From an uncultured Paracoccaceae bacterium (GTDB lineage: Bacteria; Pseudomonadota; Alphaproteobacteria; Rhodobacterales; Rhodobacteraceae): a stretch of 64,000 bases of DNA. The DNA lies in assembly GCA_947500005.1 (NCBI GenBank), contig CANMQJ010000016.1:84745-148744 (forward strand), written 5' to 3'. Both the position numbers and the translations under genes were made by a program. Below are positions 7,410-15,171 of the stretch, in pieces; the first letter of the stretch is position 1, and the number at the start of each line of letters is the position of its first letter. The notes beneath the pieces were generated by a model. The model did not search any database, had not been told where the DNA came from, and saw nothing but the letters and a program-made list of their open reading frames with translations.

Positions 7410-10364
7410 ATGACTGACCAATCACCCAACGAGCAATTCCACGCCCTGAGCTTCATGCAGGGGCATAATGCGGAGTACCTGGAACAGCTCTATGCCCAGT
7501 ACGCCAAGGACCCTTCGGCGGTTGACGCGGCCTGGGGCGATTTCTTTCGCGCGATGGGCGACTCCGAGCGCGACGTGACCGCCGAGGCGGCCGGCCCCTC
7601 CTGGGCGCGGCGCGACTGGCCGCCGGTGCCCAATGACGACCTGACCGGCGCGCTGACCGGGGAATGGGCCGAAGCGGATGCCAAGGCCGCGGGCAAGAAG
7701 ATCGCCGAAAAGGCCGCCGAAAAGGGCGTGCCCGTCAGCGAGGACGCGATCAAGCGCGCGGTTCTCGATTCGATCCGGGCGCTGATGCTGATCCGGGCCT
7801 ATCGCATCCGCGGCCACCTGGTGGCCGATCTCGACCCGCTGGGGATGCGCAGCCAGACCCCGCATCCCGAGCTGGATCCCAGGACCTACGGTTTCAGCGA
7901 TGCCGACATGGACCGGCCGATCTTCATCGACAACGTGCTGGGACTTCAGATCGCCTCGATGCGGCAGATCGTCGAGATCGTGAAGCGGACCTATTGCGGC
8001 ACCTTCGCGATGCAGTACATGCATATCTCGGACCCCGAGCAATCGGCCTGGCTGAAGGAGCGGATCGAAGGCTACGGCAAGGAAATCGCGTTCACCAAGG
8101 AAGGCCGAAAGGCGATCCTGAACAAGATGGTCGAGGCCGAGGGCTTCGAGAAGTTCCTGCATGTGAAATACATGGGCACCAAGCGCTTTGGCCTTGATGG
8201 CGGCGAGGCGCTGATCCCCGCGATGGAGCAGATCATCAAGCGCGGCGGCGCGCTGGGTCTCAAGGAGATCGTGATCGGCATGCCCCACCGGGGCCGGCTG
8301 AACATCCTCGCCAACGTGATGAACAAGCCCTATCGCGCGATCTTCAACGAGTTCCAGGGCGGCAGCTTCAAGCCCGAGGACGTGGACGGTTCGGGCGACG
8401 TGAAATACCACCTGGGCGCCTCCAGCGACCGGGAATTCGACGGCAATTCGGTCCATCTGTCGCTGACCGCCAACCCCTCGCACCTGGAGGCCGTGAACCC
8501 GGTGGTTCTGGGCAAGGTCCGCGCCAAGCAGGACCAGCTGAAGGACAGCGAGCGCACGCAGGTGATGGGCATTCTGCTGCATGGCGACGCGGCCTTTGCC
8601 GGGCAGGGCGTGGTGGCCGAGGGCTTCGGCCTGTCGGGCCTGCGCGGGCATCGCACCGGCGGGACGATGCATATCGTGGTGAACAACCAGATCGGCTTCA
8701 CCACCGCGCCGCATTTCTCGCGCTCCTCGCCCTACCCCACCGACATCGCGCTGATGGTGGAGGCGCCGATCTTCCACGTGAACGGGGACGACCCCGAGGC
8801 AGTGGTGCATGCCGCCAAGGTGGCGACGGAATTCCGGCAGAAGTTCCACAAAGACGTGGTCATCGACATCTTCTGCTACCGCCGCTTCGGTCATAACGAG
8901 GGCGACGAGCCCATGTTCACCAACCCGATCATGTACAAGAAGATCAAGGGTCATCGAACGACGCTCGCGCTCTATACCGATCGGCTGGTCAAGGACGGGC
9001 TGATCCCCGAGGGCGAGATCGAGGACATGAAGGCCGCGTTCCAGGCCAAGCTGAACGAGGAGTTCGAGGCCGGCAAGGACTACAAGCCCAACAAGGCCGA
9101 CTGGCTGGATGGCCGCTGGTCGCACCTGGACCGCGAGAAGGACGAATATGTCCGCGGCGAGACGGCGATCACCCCCGAGACGATGGAGCAGGTCGGCCGC
9201 GCCCTGACCACGGCGCCCGAGGGCTTCACGCTGCACAAGACCGTGGGTCGCCTGCTGGAAGCCAAGCAGAAGATGTTCGAGACCGGGAAGGGGTTCGACT
9301 GGGCCACGGGCGAGGCGCTGGCCTTCGGCTCTCTGCTTACCGAGGGCTATCCGGTGCGCTTGGCCGGCCAGGATTCCACGCGCGGAACATTCTCGCAGCG
9401 TCACTCGGGATTGATCAGCCAGGACAACGAGGAGCGCTATTTCCCGCTCAACAACATCCGCGAGGGCCAGGCCCATTACGAGGTCATCGACTCGATGCTC
9501 TCGGAATACGCGGTGCTGGGCTTCGAATACGGTTATTCGCTGGCCGAGCCCAATGCGCTGACCCTGTGGGAGGCGCAGTTCGGCGATTTCGCCAATGGCG
9601 CGCAGATCATGTTCGATCAGTTCGTCAGTTCGGGCGAAAGCAAGTGGCTGCGCATGTCGGGCCTCGTCTGCCTGCTGCCGCATGGCTACGAGGGACAGGG
9701 TCCCGAACACAGCTCGGCCCGTCTGGAGCGCTTCCTGCAGATGTGCGGGCAGGACAACTGGATCGTCGCGAACTGCACGACGCCCGCAAACTATTTCCAC
9801 ATCCTGCGCCGGCAGCTGCATCGCAGCTTCCGCAAGCCGCTGATCCTGATGACGCCGAAATCGCTGCTGCGGCACAGGCTGGCCATCTCGGAGGCGGCCG
9901 ATTTCACCACCGGCTCCAGCTTCCACCGGGTGCTGTGGGACGACGCGGAAAAGGGCAATTCGGACACCAAGCTGGTCGCCGATGACAAGATCAAGCGCGT
10001 GGTACTCTGTTCCGGCAAGGTCTATTTCGACCTGCTGGAGGAACGCGATGCGCGCGGCATCGACGACGTCTACCTGCTGCGGGTCGAACAGTTCTATCCC
10101 TTCCCGGCCCATGCCCTGATCAAGGAGCTGGAACGGTTCAAGGGCGCCGAGATGATCTGGTGCCAGGAAGAGCCCAAGAACCAGGGCGCCTGGACCTTCA
10201 TCGAGCCCAATATCGAATGGGCGCTGACGCGGATCGGCGCGGCGCATCCCCGGCCACGCTACGTCGGCCGTGCAACATCGGCCTCGCCCGCGACGGGTCT
10301 GGCCAGCCAACACAAAGCCCAACAAGAGGCGCTTGTCGACGAAGCGCTGAGCATCGAAGGATAA
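7410..10364 (+). CDS. sucA: 2-oxoglutarate dehydrogenase E1 component
   Basis: 984 residues, full length for the homodimeric thiamine-diphosphate E1 (OdhA/SucA), which decarboxylates 2-oxoglutarate and succinylates the lipoyl groups of E2. The start MTDQSPNEQFHAL gives the expected short N-terminal E2-binding arm (SFMQGHNAEYLEQLY). Visible motifs are IGMPHRGRLNIL, YHLGASSDREF, GDAAFAGQGVVAE, the FCYRRFGHNEGDEP thiamine region, and RGTFSQRHSGL. It is followed 6 bp later by sucB. An overlapping upstream reading frame only extends into the FkbM gene and is not used. Confidence 0.98.
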   Translation: MTDQSPNEQFHALSFMQGHNAEYLEQLYAQYAKDPSAVDAAWGDFFRAMGDSERDVTAEAAGPSWARRDWPPVPNDDLTGALTGEWAEADAKAAGKKIAEKAAEKGVPVSEDAIKRAVLDSIRALMLIRAYRIRGHLVADLDPLGMRSQTPHPELDPRTYGFSDADMDRPIFIDNVLGLQIASMRQIVEIVKRTYCGTFAMQYMHISDPEQSAWLKERIEGYGKEIAFTKEGRKAILNKMVEAEGFEKFLHVKYMGTKRFGLDGGEALIPAMEQIIKRGGALGLKEIVIGMPHRGRLNILANVMNKPYRAIFNEFQGGSFKPEDVDGSGDVKYHLGASSDREFDGNSVHLSLTANPSHLEAVNPVVLGKVRAKQDQLKDSERTQVMGILLHGDAAFAGQGVVAEGFGLSGLRGHRTGGTMHIVVNNQIGFTTAPHFSRSSPYPTDIALMVEAPIFHVNGDDPEAVVHAAKVATEFRQKFHKDVVIDIFCYRRFGHNEGDEPMFTNPIMYKKIKGHRTTLALYTDRLVKDGLIPEGEIEDMKAAFQAKLNEEFEAGKDYKPNKADWLDGRWSHLDREKDEYVRGETAITPETMEQVGRALTTAPEGFTLHKTVGRLLEAKQKMFETGKGFDWATGEALAFGSLLTEGYPVRLAGQDSTRGTFSQRHSGLISQDNEERYFPLNNIREGQAHYEVIDSMLSEYAVLGFEYGYSLAEPNALTLWEAQFGDFANGAQIMFDQFVSSGESKWLRMSGLVCLLPHGYEGQGPEHSSARLERFLQMCGQDNWIVANCTTPANYFHILRRQLHRSFRKPLILMTPKSLLRHRLAISEAADFTTGSSFHRVLWDDAEKGNSDTKLVADDKIKRVVLCSGKVYFDLLEERDARGIDDVYLLRVEQFYPFPAHALIKELERFKGAEMIWCQEEPKNQGAWTFIEPNIEWALTRIGAAHPRPRYVGRATSASPATGLASQHKAQQEALVDEALSIEG

Positions 10365-10370
10365 CAGACG

Positions 10371-11897
10371 ATGACGATCGAAGTTCGAGTTCCAACGCTA
10401 GGCGAATCGGTGAGCGAAGCCACCGTGGCAACCTGGTTCAAGAAGCCCGGCGATACCGTTGCCGTCGACGAGATGCTGTGCGAGCTGGAGACCGACAAGG
10501 TCACGGTCGAGGTCCCCTCGCCCGCCGCCGGCAAGCTGGGCGACATCATCGCCTCCGAGGGCGAGACGGTCGGCGTCGATGCGCTGCTCGCCACCATCGC
10601 GGAAAGCGGCCAGGCCGGCCCCGAGGAGATGAAGGAACGTCCCGCCGAGGCCGAGGCGCGCCCCAGCGGCACGCCCAATGGCGAAGCCACGGAAAGCATC
10701 GACGTGATGGTGCCCACGCTGGGCGAGTCCGTCTCGGAAGCGACGGTCTCGACCTGGTTCAAATCGGTGGGCGACGAAATCGCACAGGACGAGATGCTGT
10801 GCGAACTCGAGACCGACAAGGTCTCGGTCGAGGTGCCGGCACCCGCGGCCGGGATCCTGACCGAGATCGTGGCCGCCGAGGGCAGCGCCGTCGAGGCGGG
10901 CGGCAAGCTCGCCGTGATCTCGGGCTCGGCGGATGCCGCTGCCAGCGCCCCGGCCGCGCCGTCCGAGACGCCCGCCCCCGCGGCCCAGCCGTCAGGTGGC
11001 AAGGACGTGGCCAACGCGCCCTCGGCCGAGAAGGCAATGGCCGAGGCCGGTCTTTCCGCCGACCAGGTCAAGGGCACCGGCCGCGATGGCCGTATCATGA
11101 AGGAAGATGTCCAGCGCGCCGTCTCGGCCGCGGCGCAGGCCCCGGCGCCTTCGGCCACCGCGCCCGCCCCGCGTGCCCCGGTCGCCGCCGAGGATGCCGG
11201 CCGCGAGGAACGGGTCAAGATGACCCGCCTGCGCCAGACCATCGCCCGCCGCCTCAAGGACGCGCAGAACACCGCCGCCATCCTGACAACCTATAACGAG
11301 GTGGACATGGGCGCGGTGATGGACCTGCGCAACGAGTACAAGGACCTGTTCGAGAAGAAGCACGGCGCACGCCTGGGCTTCATGTCCTTCTTCACCAAGG
11401 CCTGCTGCCACGCGCTGCGCGAGGTGCCCGAGGTCAATGCCGAGATCGACGGCACCGAGATCGTCTACAAGAACTTCGTGCATATGGGCATCGCGGCGGG
11501 CACGCCCCAGGGCCTTGTCGTTCCGGTCATCCGCGACGCCGACGGCAAGAGCTTCGCCACGCTGGAGAAGGAGATTGCCGAGAAGGGCCGCCGCGCCCGC
11601 GACGGCAAGCTGACCATGGCCGAGATGCAGGGCGGCACCTTCACCATCTCCAATGGCGGCGTCTATGGCTCGCTGATGTCCTCGCCGATCCTCAATCCCC
11701 CGCAATCGGGCATCCTGGGGATGCACAAGATCCAGGACCGACCGATGGTGGTGAACGGCGAGATCAAGATCCGCCCGATGATGTACCTGGCACTCAGCTA
11801 CGATCACCGCATCGTCGACGGCAAGGGCGCGGTGACCTTCCTCGTCCGCGTCAAGGAGGCGCTCGAGGATCCGCGCCGCCTGCTGATGGACCTGTAA
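10371..11897 (+). CDS. sucB: Dihydrolipoyl succinyltransferase E2 with two lipoyl domains
   Basis: 508 residues, about 100 longer than the E. coli enzyme because the lipoyl domain is duplicated. Lipoyl domain 1 covers residues 1-78 with lipoyl Lys43 in ELETDKVTVE; domain 2 covers about 109-186 with Lys150 in ELETDKVSVE. Both are followed by Ala/Pro/Glu-rich linkers. A peripheral-subunit-binding domain (SAEKAMAEAGL...GTGRDGRIMKEDV) follows, then the CAT-fold acyltransferase with the catalytic YDHRIVDGK near the C-terminus. It transfers succinyl from E1 to CoA in the 2-oxoglutarate dehydrogenase complex. The two lipoyl domains share the near-identical GESVSEATV and DEMLCELETDKV stretches, suggesting intragenic duplication. 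Confidence 0.97.
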   Translation: MTIEVRVPTLGESVSEATVATWFKKPGDTVAVDEMLCELETDKVTVEVPSPAAGKLGDIIASEGETVGVDALLATIAESGQAGPEEMKERPAEAEARPSGTPNGEATESIDVMVPTLGESVSEATVSTWFKSVGDEIAQDEMLCELETDKVSVEVPAPAAGILTEIVAAEGSAVEAGGKLAVISGSADAAASAPAAPSETPAPAAQPSGGKDVANAPSAEKAMAEAGLSADQVKGTGRDGRIMKEDVQRAVSAAAQAPAPSATAPAPRAPVAAEDAGREERVKMTRLRQTIARRLKDAQNTAAILTTYNEVDMGAVMDLRNEYKDLFEKKHGARLGFMSFFTKACCHALREVPEVNAEIDGTEIVYKNFVHMGIAAGTPQGLVVPVIRDADGKSFATLEKEIAEKGRRARDGKLTMAEMQGGTFTISNGGVYGSLMSSPILNPPQSGILGMHKIQDRPMVVNGEIKIRPMMYLALSYDHRIVDGKGAVTFLVRVKEALEDPRRLLMDL

Positions 11898-11901
11898 GCA
11901 T

Positions 11902-12171
11902 ATGGCGACCCATGTCCTCTGGCAGGCCGACGTGGCCGATTTCGGCGCTTGGCTGACCGTGTTCCGCGAGGATGCACGGTCCCGCCGGGCGGCGGGCATC
12001 CACGAGTTGCATGTCTGGCGGGACCCCGACCGGGCGAACCACGCGGTGGCCCTGTTCGAGATCCGCGACCTCGACAAGGCGCGCGCCTTCTTCGACTCCG
12101 AGGAGCTTGCCATGCACATGGAACGCGGCGGCGTGGCCCATGTCACGGTCAAGCTGCTCGAGCCCGCCTGA
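11902..12171 (+). CDS. Small conserved protein, ferredoxin-like alpha/beta fold predicted
   Basis: 89 residues starting 4 bp after the sucB stop, so co-transcribed and likely coupled. The pattern (short strand, helix DFGAWLTVFREDARSRRAAG, strand ELHVWRDP, strand HAVALFEI, helix LDKARAFFDSEEL, strand AHVTVKLLEPA) resembles small dimeric alpha/beta-barrel (ABM or cyclase-like) proteins. No catalytic residues can be assigned. Its place between sucB and lpd is conserved-looking, but its role in the complex is unknown. Confidence 0.65.
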   Translation: MATHVLWQADVADFGAWLTVFREDARSRRAAGIHELHVWRDPDRANHAVALFEIRDLDKARAFFDSEELAMHMERGGVAHVTVKLLEPA

Positions 12172-12176
12172 CGGGT

Positions 12177-12227
12177 GGCGGGGGAGACCCCGCCCTGCAC
12201 ACCGTCCCGGGCCGCGCGGCGGCCCGG
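12177..12227 (+). terminator. Two consecutive GC-rich hairpins before the MAPEG gene
   Basis: Hairpin 1: GGCGGGG (12177-12183) / CCCCGCC (12188-12194) with loop GAGA. Hairpin 2: CCGGGCCGC (12207-12215) / GCGGCCCGG (12219-12227) with a 3-nt loop. Neither has a downstream T-run. They could attenuate or punctuate transcription between sucB and the MAPEG-lpd segment, or protect the upstream mRNA 3' end. Confidence 0.5.
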
Positions 12228-12279
12228 CATTCGAGAAAGGTTCGATAACCGTGCCACATAGCGATTGCGTTGACCCGAC

Positions 12280-12669
12280 ATGACCCCCGAACTCACCGCC
12301 CTCACCCTCGCAGCACTGCTTCAGGTCTTCCAGATCGGCCTCTACTCGGTCGCGGGACAGGCTCAGGTCGGCACCAAGGCAGCCCTCAAACCCCGCGACG
12401 AGGGGATCGCGCTGACCGGAACCGCCGGACGCCTGAAACGCGCGATGGAGAACCATTTCGAGGGGCTCATCCTCTTCACCATCGCGGCGCTGGTGATCTC
12501 CGTCTCCGGCCAGTCCACCGGCTTCACCACCGGCTGCGCCTGGATCTACCTCGCCGCCCGCATCCTCTACATCCCGGCCTATGCTTTCGGCTGGGTGCCC
12601 TGGCGCTCGCTGATCTGGGGCGCGGGCTTTCTCGCCACCGTCGCGATGCTGGGCGCAGCGCTCATATGA
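12280..12669 (+). CDS. MAPEG family membrane protein
   Basis: 129 residues with four hydrophobic segments and the MAPEG pattern: GRLKRAMENHFEGLILF (helix 2, conserved R..NH.E) and a C-terminal ARILYIPAYAFGWVPWRSL. Eukaryotic members handle eicosanoids and glutathione; bacterial members have no settled substrate. It is located between sucB and lpd, with GC-rich hairpins upstream and a dispersed-repeat-like element downstream, so it may be only loosely tied to the operon. Confidence 0.85.
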   Translation: MTPELTALTLAALLQVFQIGLYSVAGQAQVGTKAALKPRDEGIALTGTAGRLKRAMENHFEGLILFTIAALVISVSGQSTGFTTGCAWIYLAARILYIPAYAFGWVPWRSLIWGAGFLATVAMLGAALI

Positions 12670-12734
12670 CCTTTCCTCTTGCCCGAAATATCCCGGGGGA
12701 GTCGCGGCCCCGCCGCGACGGGGGCAGCGCCCCC
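12670..12734. repeat. Dispersed intergenic element, hairpin-rich
   Basis: After the MAPEG stop codon comes a TTGCCCGAAATATCCCGGGG segment. It is followed by hairpin GTCGCGG (12701-12707) / CCGCGAC (12713-12719) and hairpin GGGGGC (12720-12725) / GCCCCC (12729-12734). A degenerate copy with the same order (AAATA segment, imperfect stem, GGGGGCAGCGCCC) occurs at 15101-15170. I recall similar elements as frequent between genes in Rhodobacteraceae, which I could not check here. Confidence 0.6.
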
Positions 12735-12765
12735 ATGACCCCGCCAACCGAAAAGGACCTCACCC

Positions 12766-14154
12766 ATGGCACAATATGACGTCATCGTAATCGGCAGCGG
12801 CCCGGGCGGCTATGTCTGCGCCATCCGCTGCGCGCAGTTGGGCCTCAAGACGGCCTGCGTCGAGGGCCGCGAGACGCTGGGCGGCACCTGCCTGAACGTG
12901 GGCTGCATCCCCTCCAAGGCGCTGTTGCACGCCTCCCACCAGCTGCACGAGGCCGAGCACAATTTCGCCAAGATGGGCCTCAAGGGCAAAAGCCCCTCGG
13001 TCGACTGGAAACAGATGCTGACCTACAAGCAGGAGACGATCGACACCAACACCAAAGGCATCGAGTTCCTGTTCAAGAAGAACAAGATCGACTGGATCAA
13101 GGGCTGGGCCTCGATCCCCGGGGCGGGCAAGGTCAAAGTGGGCGACGAGACCTTTGATGCCAAGAACATCATCATCGCCACCGGGTCCGAGCCCTCCTCC
13201 CTGCCCGGTGTCGAAGTGGACGAGAAGACCGTCGTGACCTCCACCGGCGCGCTCGAGCTTCCCAAGATCCCGAAAAAGATGGTGGTGATCGGCGCCGGCG
13301 TGATCGGGCTGGAGCTGGGCTCGGTCTATTCCCGCCTCGGCGCCGAGGTCACGGTGATCGAATTCCTCGACGCCATCACCCCCGGCATGGATGGCGAGGT
13401 GCAGAAATCCTTCCAGCGCATCCTCAAGAAGCAGGGGATGGACTTCGTGATGGGTGCGGCAGTGCAGAAGACCGAAACCGCCAAGGGCAAGGCCAAGGTC
13501 ACCTACAAGCTGCGCAAGGATGACAGCGAGCACGAGATCGAGGCCGATACCGTGCTGGTCGCCACCGGGCGCAAACCCTACGCCGAGGGGCTGGGCCTCG
13601 ACTCGCTGGGGATCGAGATGACCCAGCGCGGCCAGATCAAGGTGGGCCGCGACTGGCAGACCAACGTCAAGGGCATCTATGCCATCGGCGACGTGATCGA
13701 GGGCCCGATGCTGGCCCACAAGGCCGAGGACGAAGGGATGGCCGTCGCCGAGCAGGTCGCGGGCAAGCATGGCCACGTCAATTACGGTGTGATCCCCGGC
13801 GTGATCTACACCCATCCCGAAGTCGCCAATGTCGGCGCCACCGAGGAGATGCTCAAGGAAGAGGGCCGCGCCTACAAGGTGGGCAAGTTCATGTTCATGG
13901 GCAATGGCCGCGCCAAGGCCAATTTCGCCGCCGACGGCTTCGTCAAGATCCTGGCCGACAAGGAAACCGACCGCATCCTGGGCTGCCACATCATCGGCCC
14001 GGCGGCGGGCGACCTGATCCACGAGGTCTGCGTCGCGATGGAATTCGGCGCCTCGGCCGAGGATCTGGCGCTGACCTGCCACGCGCATCCCACCTATTCC
14101 GAGGCGGTGCGCGAGGCGGCGCTCGCCTGTGGCGACGGGCCGATCCACTCCTGA
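12766..14154 (+). CDS. lpd: Dihydrolipoyl dehydrogenase (E3)
   Basis: 462 residues, standard for E3. This flavoprotein reoxidises dihydrolipoyl groups of the 2-oxoacid dehydrogenases with NAD+. Visible: the FAD-binding IGSGPGGYVCAIR (about residues 7-19), the redox disulfide GGTCLNVGCIPSK (cysteines near 44 and 49), the NAD-binding VVIGAGVIGLELGS, the second FAD segment GIYAIGDVIEGPMLAHKAEDEG, and the catalytic His-Glu pair in HAHPTYSEAVREA. It is the last suc-cluster gene; a strong hairpin follows 8 bp after the stop. Confidence 0.97.
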   Translation: MAQYDVIVIGSGPGGYVCAIRCAQLGLKTACVEGRETLGGTCLNVGCIPSKALLHASHQLHEAEHNFAKMGLKGKSPSVDWKQMLTYKQETIDTNTKGIEFLFKKNKIDWIKGWASIPGAGKVKVGDETFDAKNIIIATGSEPSSLPGVEVDEKTVVTSTGALELPKIPKKMVVIGAGVIGLELGSVYSRLGAEVTVIEFLDAITPGMDGEVQKSFQRILKKQGMDFVMGAAVQKTETAKGKAKVTYKLRKDDSEHEIEADTVLVATGRKPYAEGLGLDSLGIEMTQRGQIKVGRDWQTNVKGIYAIGDVIEGPMLAHKAEDEGMAVAEQVAGKHGHVNYGVIPGVIYTHPEVANVGATEEMLKEEGRAYKVGKFMFMGNGRAKANFAADGFVKILADKETDRILGCHIIGPAAGDLIHEVCVAMEFGASAEDLALTCHAHPTYSEAVREAALACGDGPIHS

Positions 14155-14162
14155 CCTTTGCG

Positions 14163-14190
14163 GCGGCCGGGCACCCCCGGCCGCCCTTCT
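14163..14190 (+). terminator. Hairpin terminator after lpd
   Basis: Perfect 9-bp stem GCGGCCGGG (14163-14171) / CCCGGCCGC (14176-14184) with a 4-nt loop, followed by a pyrimidine tract CCTTCT. It closes the suc-lpd cluster. Confidence 0.7.
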
Positions 14191-14205
14191 CCTCCCGCGG
14201 CGGAA

Positions 14206-14254
14206 CCTTCCAGCGGTGGAAGGCGGTTGACCTTTCGGAAGACCCGAAAGGAGA
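14206..14254 (+). promoter_or_regulatory. Inverted repeat plus SD-masking hairpin upstream of DUF305 gene
   Basis: First element: CCTTCCA (14207-14213) / TGGAAGG (14218-14224), 4-nt loop. It resembles copper-type MerR (CueR) boxes ACCTTCC...GGAAGGT, but the gap between CCTTCC and GGAAGG is 6 bp rather than 7. Second element: CCTTTCGG (14232-14239) / CCGAAAGG (14245-14252), loop AAGAC. Its 3' arm contains most of the Shine-Dalgarno AAAGGAG (14248-14254) of the gene starting at 14259, so folding would hide the ribosome site. Confidence 0.5.
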
Positions 14255-14258
14255 GGCC

Positions 14259-15092
14259 ATGACCTATACCCGTTTCGCTGCGATGATCGCGACATCCACC
14301 GTCGTGATGCTCGTGCTGATGTATCTCAATACCTACGCGTTCGAGCATGTCTTCTACTCGGAAACCCGCGTCTACATGGCGATCCTGATGGGGGCCACGA
14401 TGGCCTTTGTCATGATGGGGTTCATGCGCTCGATGTATCCCAGCCGCATGGTCAATCTCGCCATCTTCGCCGGAAGCATCGCGGTCTTCGCGCTGTCGCT
14501 CTGGCTGGTGCGCAGCCAGACCACGGTGCAGGGGGCCAGTTTCATGCGTGCGATGATCCCGCACCACTCCATCGCCGTGATGACCTCAAAGCGGTCCGAG
14601 TTGGAGGATGCGCGGGTGCAGAAGTTGGCTGGCGAGATCTGGCGCGCCCAGCAGAAGGAGATGGCCGAGATGCGCGCGCTGATCGCCGATCTGGAGGCCG
14701 GGAACGTCGTGACCGATATCTACGAAGACCCGCCTGCCAAGGTCGGCAGCGTCGGAGATGCGCTGAACAACACGCTGCTCGCCGGGCTGGACCCGTCCCC
14801 CCTGCCGCGCGACGAGGCCGGCCCGGCCCTGCCCGAGGGTGCGACCTGTACCTTCCGTCGCACGCGAGAGGCCGATCCGATCCTCTGGGCCGGTGCCGAT
14901 GGCGAGGCTGCAGCGATGAAGCTCAACGGCGTGATCGTCCCGCTCCAGGGAACCGGGGAAGGCGCGTTCGGCGCAGATGGCCTGACCATGCGTGTGGCGC
15001 CGGTCGATGGCGGTTGGCGCGCGAATGCCGAACTGACCTTCGCGCTCGACCCCGGCCCGACCGCCGCCTATCGCGGCTTCTGGTCCTGCTGA
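14259..15092 (+). CDS. DUF305 membrane protein with C-terminal beta domain
   Basis: 277 residues. Three transmembrane helices occupy about residues 5-25, 37-55 and 65-88. A DUF305 helix pair follows: FMRAMIPHHSIAVMTSK and the helix with WRAQQKEMAEMRALI, carrying the His-His and Met residues typical of the family. Family members often accompany copper resistance genes, and the Met/His content fits metal binding, but this is inference. The C-terminal ~80 residues (CTFRR...RGFWSC) have beta-strand character with cysteines near both ends and are not part of DUF305. The ribosome site is inside a hairpin. Confidence 0.75.
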   Translation: MTYTRFAAMIATSTVVMLVLMYLNTYAFEHVFYSETRVYMAILMGATMAFVMMGFMRSMYPSRMVNLAIFAGSIAVFALSLWLVRSQTTVQGASFMRAMIPHHSIAVMTSKRSELEDARVQKLAGEIWRAQQKEMAEMRALIADLEAGNVVTDIYEDPPAKVGSVGDALNNTLLAGLDPSPLPRDEAGPALPEGATCTFRRTREADPILWAGADGEAAAMKLNGVIVPLQGTGEGAFGADGLTMRVAPVDGGWRANAELTFALDPGPTAAYRGFWSC

Positions 15093-15100
15093 CCCGCCTG

Positions 15101-15170
15101 CCCATCTTCTCGTTGGCAAATACCAGCGGGTGTGAATTGGCGCGTCACGGGCCACGAGGGGGCAGCGCCC
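15101..15170. repeat. Degenerate second copy of the dispersed intergenic element
   Basis: Same architecture as the element at 12670: a TTGGCAAATACC segment (15113-15124), an imperfect inverted repeat TTGGCGCG...CGGGCCA, then GGGGGCAGCGCCC at 15158-15170. It lies between the convergent DUF305 and lacI-type genes and could act as a bidirectional terminator. Confidence 0.45.
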
Positions 15171-15171
15171 G

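Noticed and set aside
7422..10325. 967-codon minus-strand frame opposite sucA
   Set aside because: Same cause: GC-rich third positions suppress stops in the antisense frame; composition rich in R, H, G, L without motifs.
14207..14224. True CueR operator
   Set aside because: The arms fit but the gap between CCTTCC and GGAAGG is 6 bp rather than 7, and no good -35/-10 pair flanks it, so it is listed only as a candidate.
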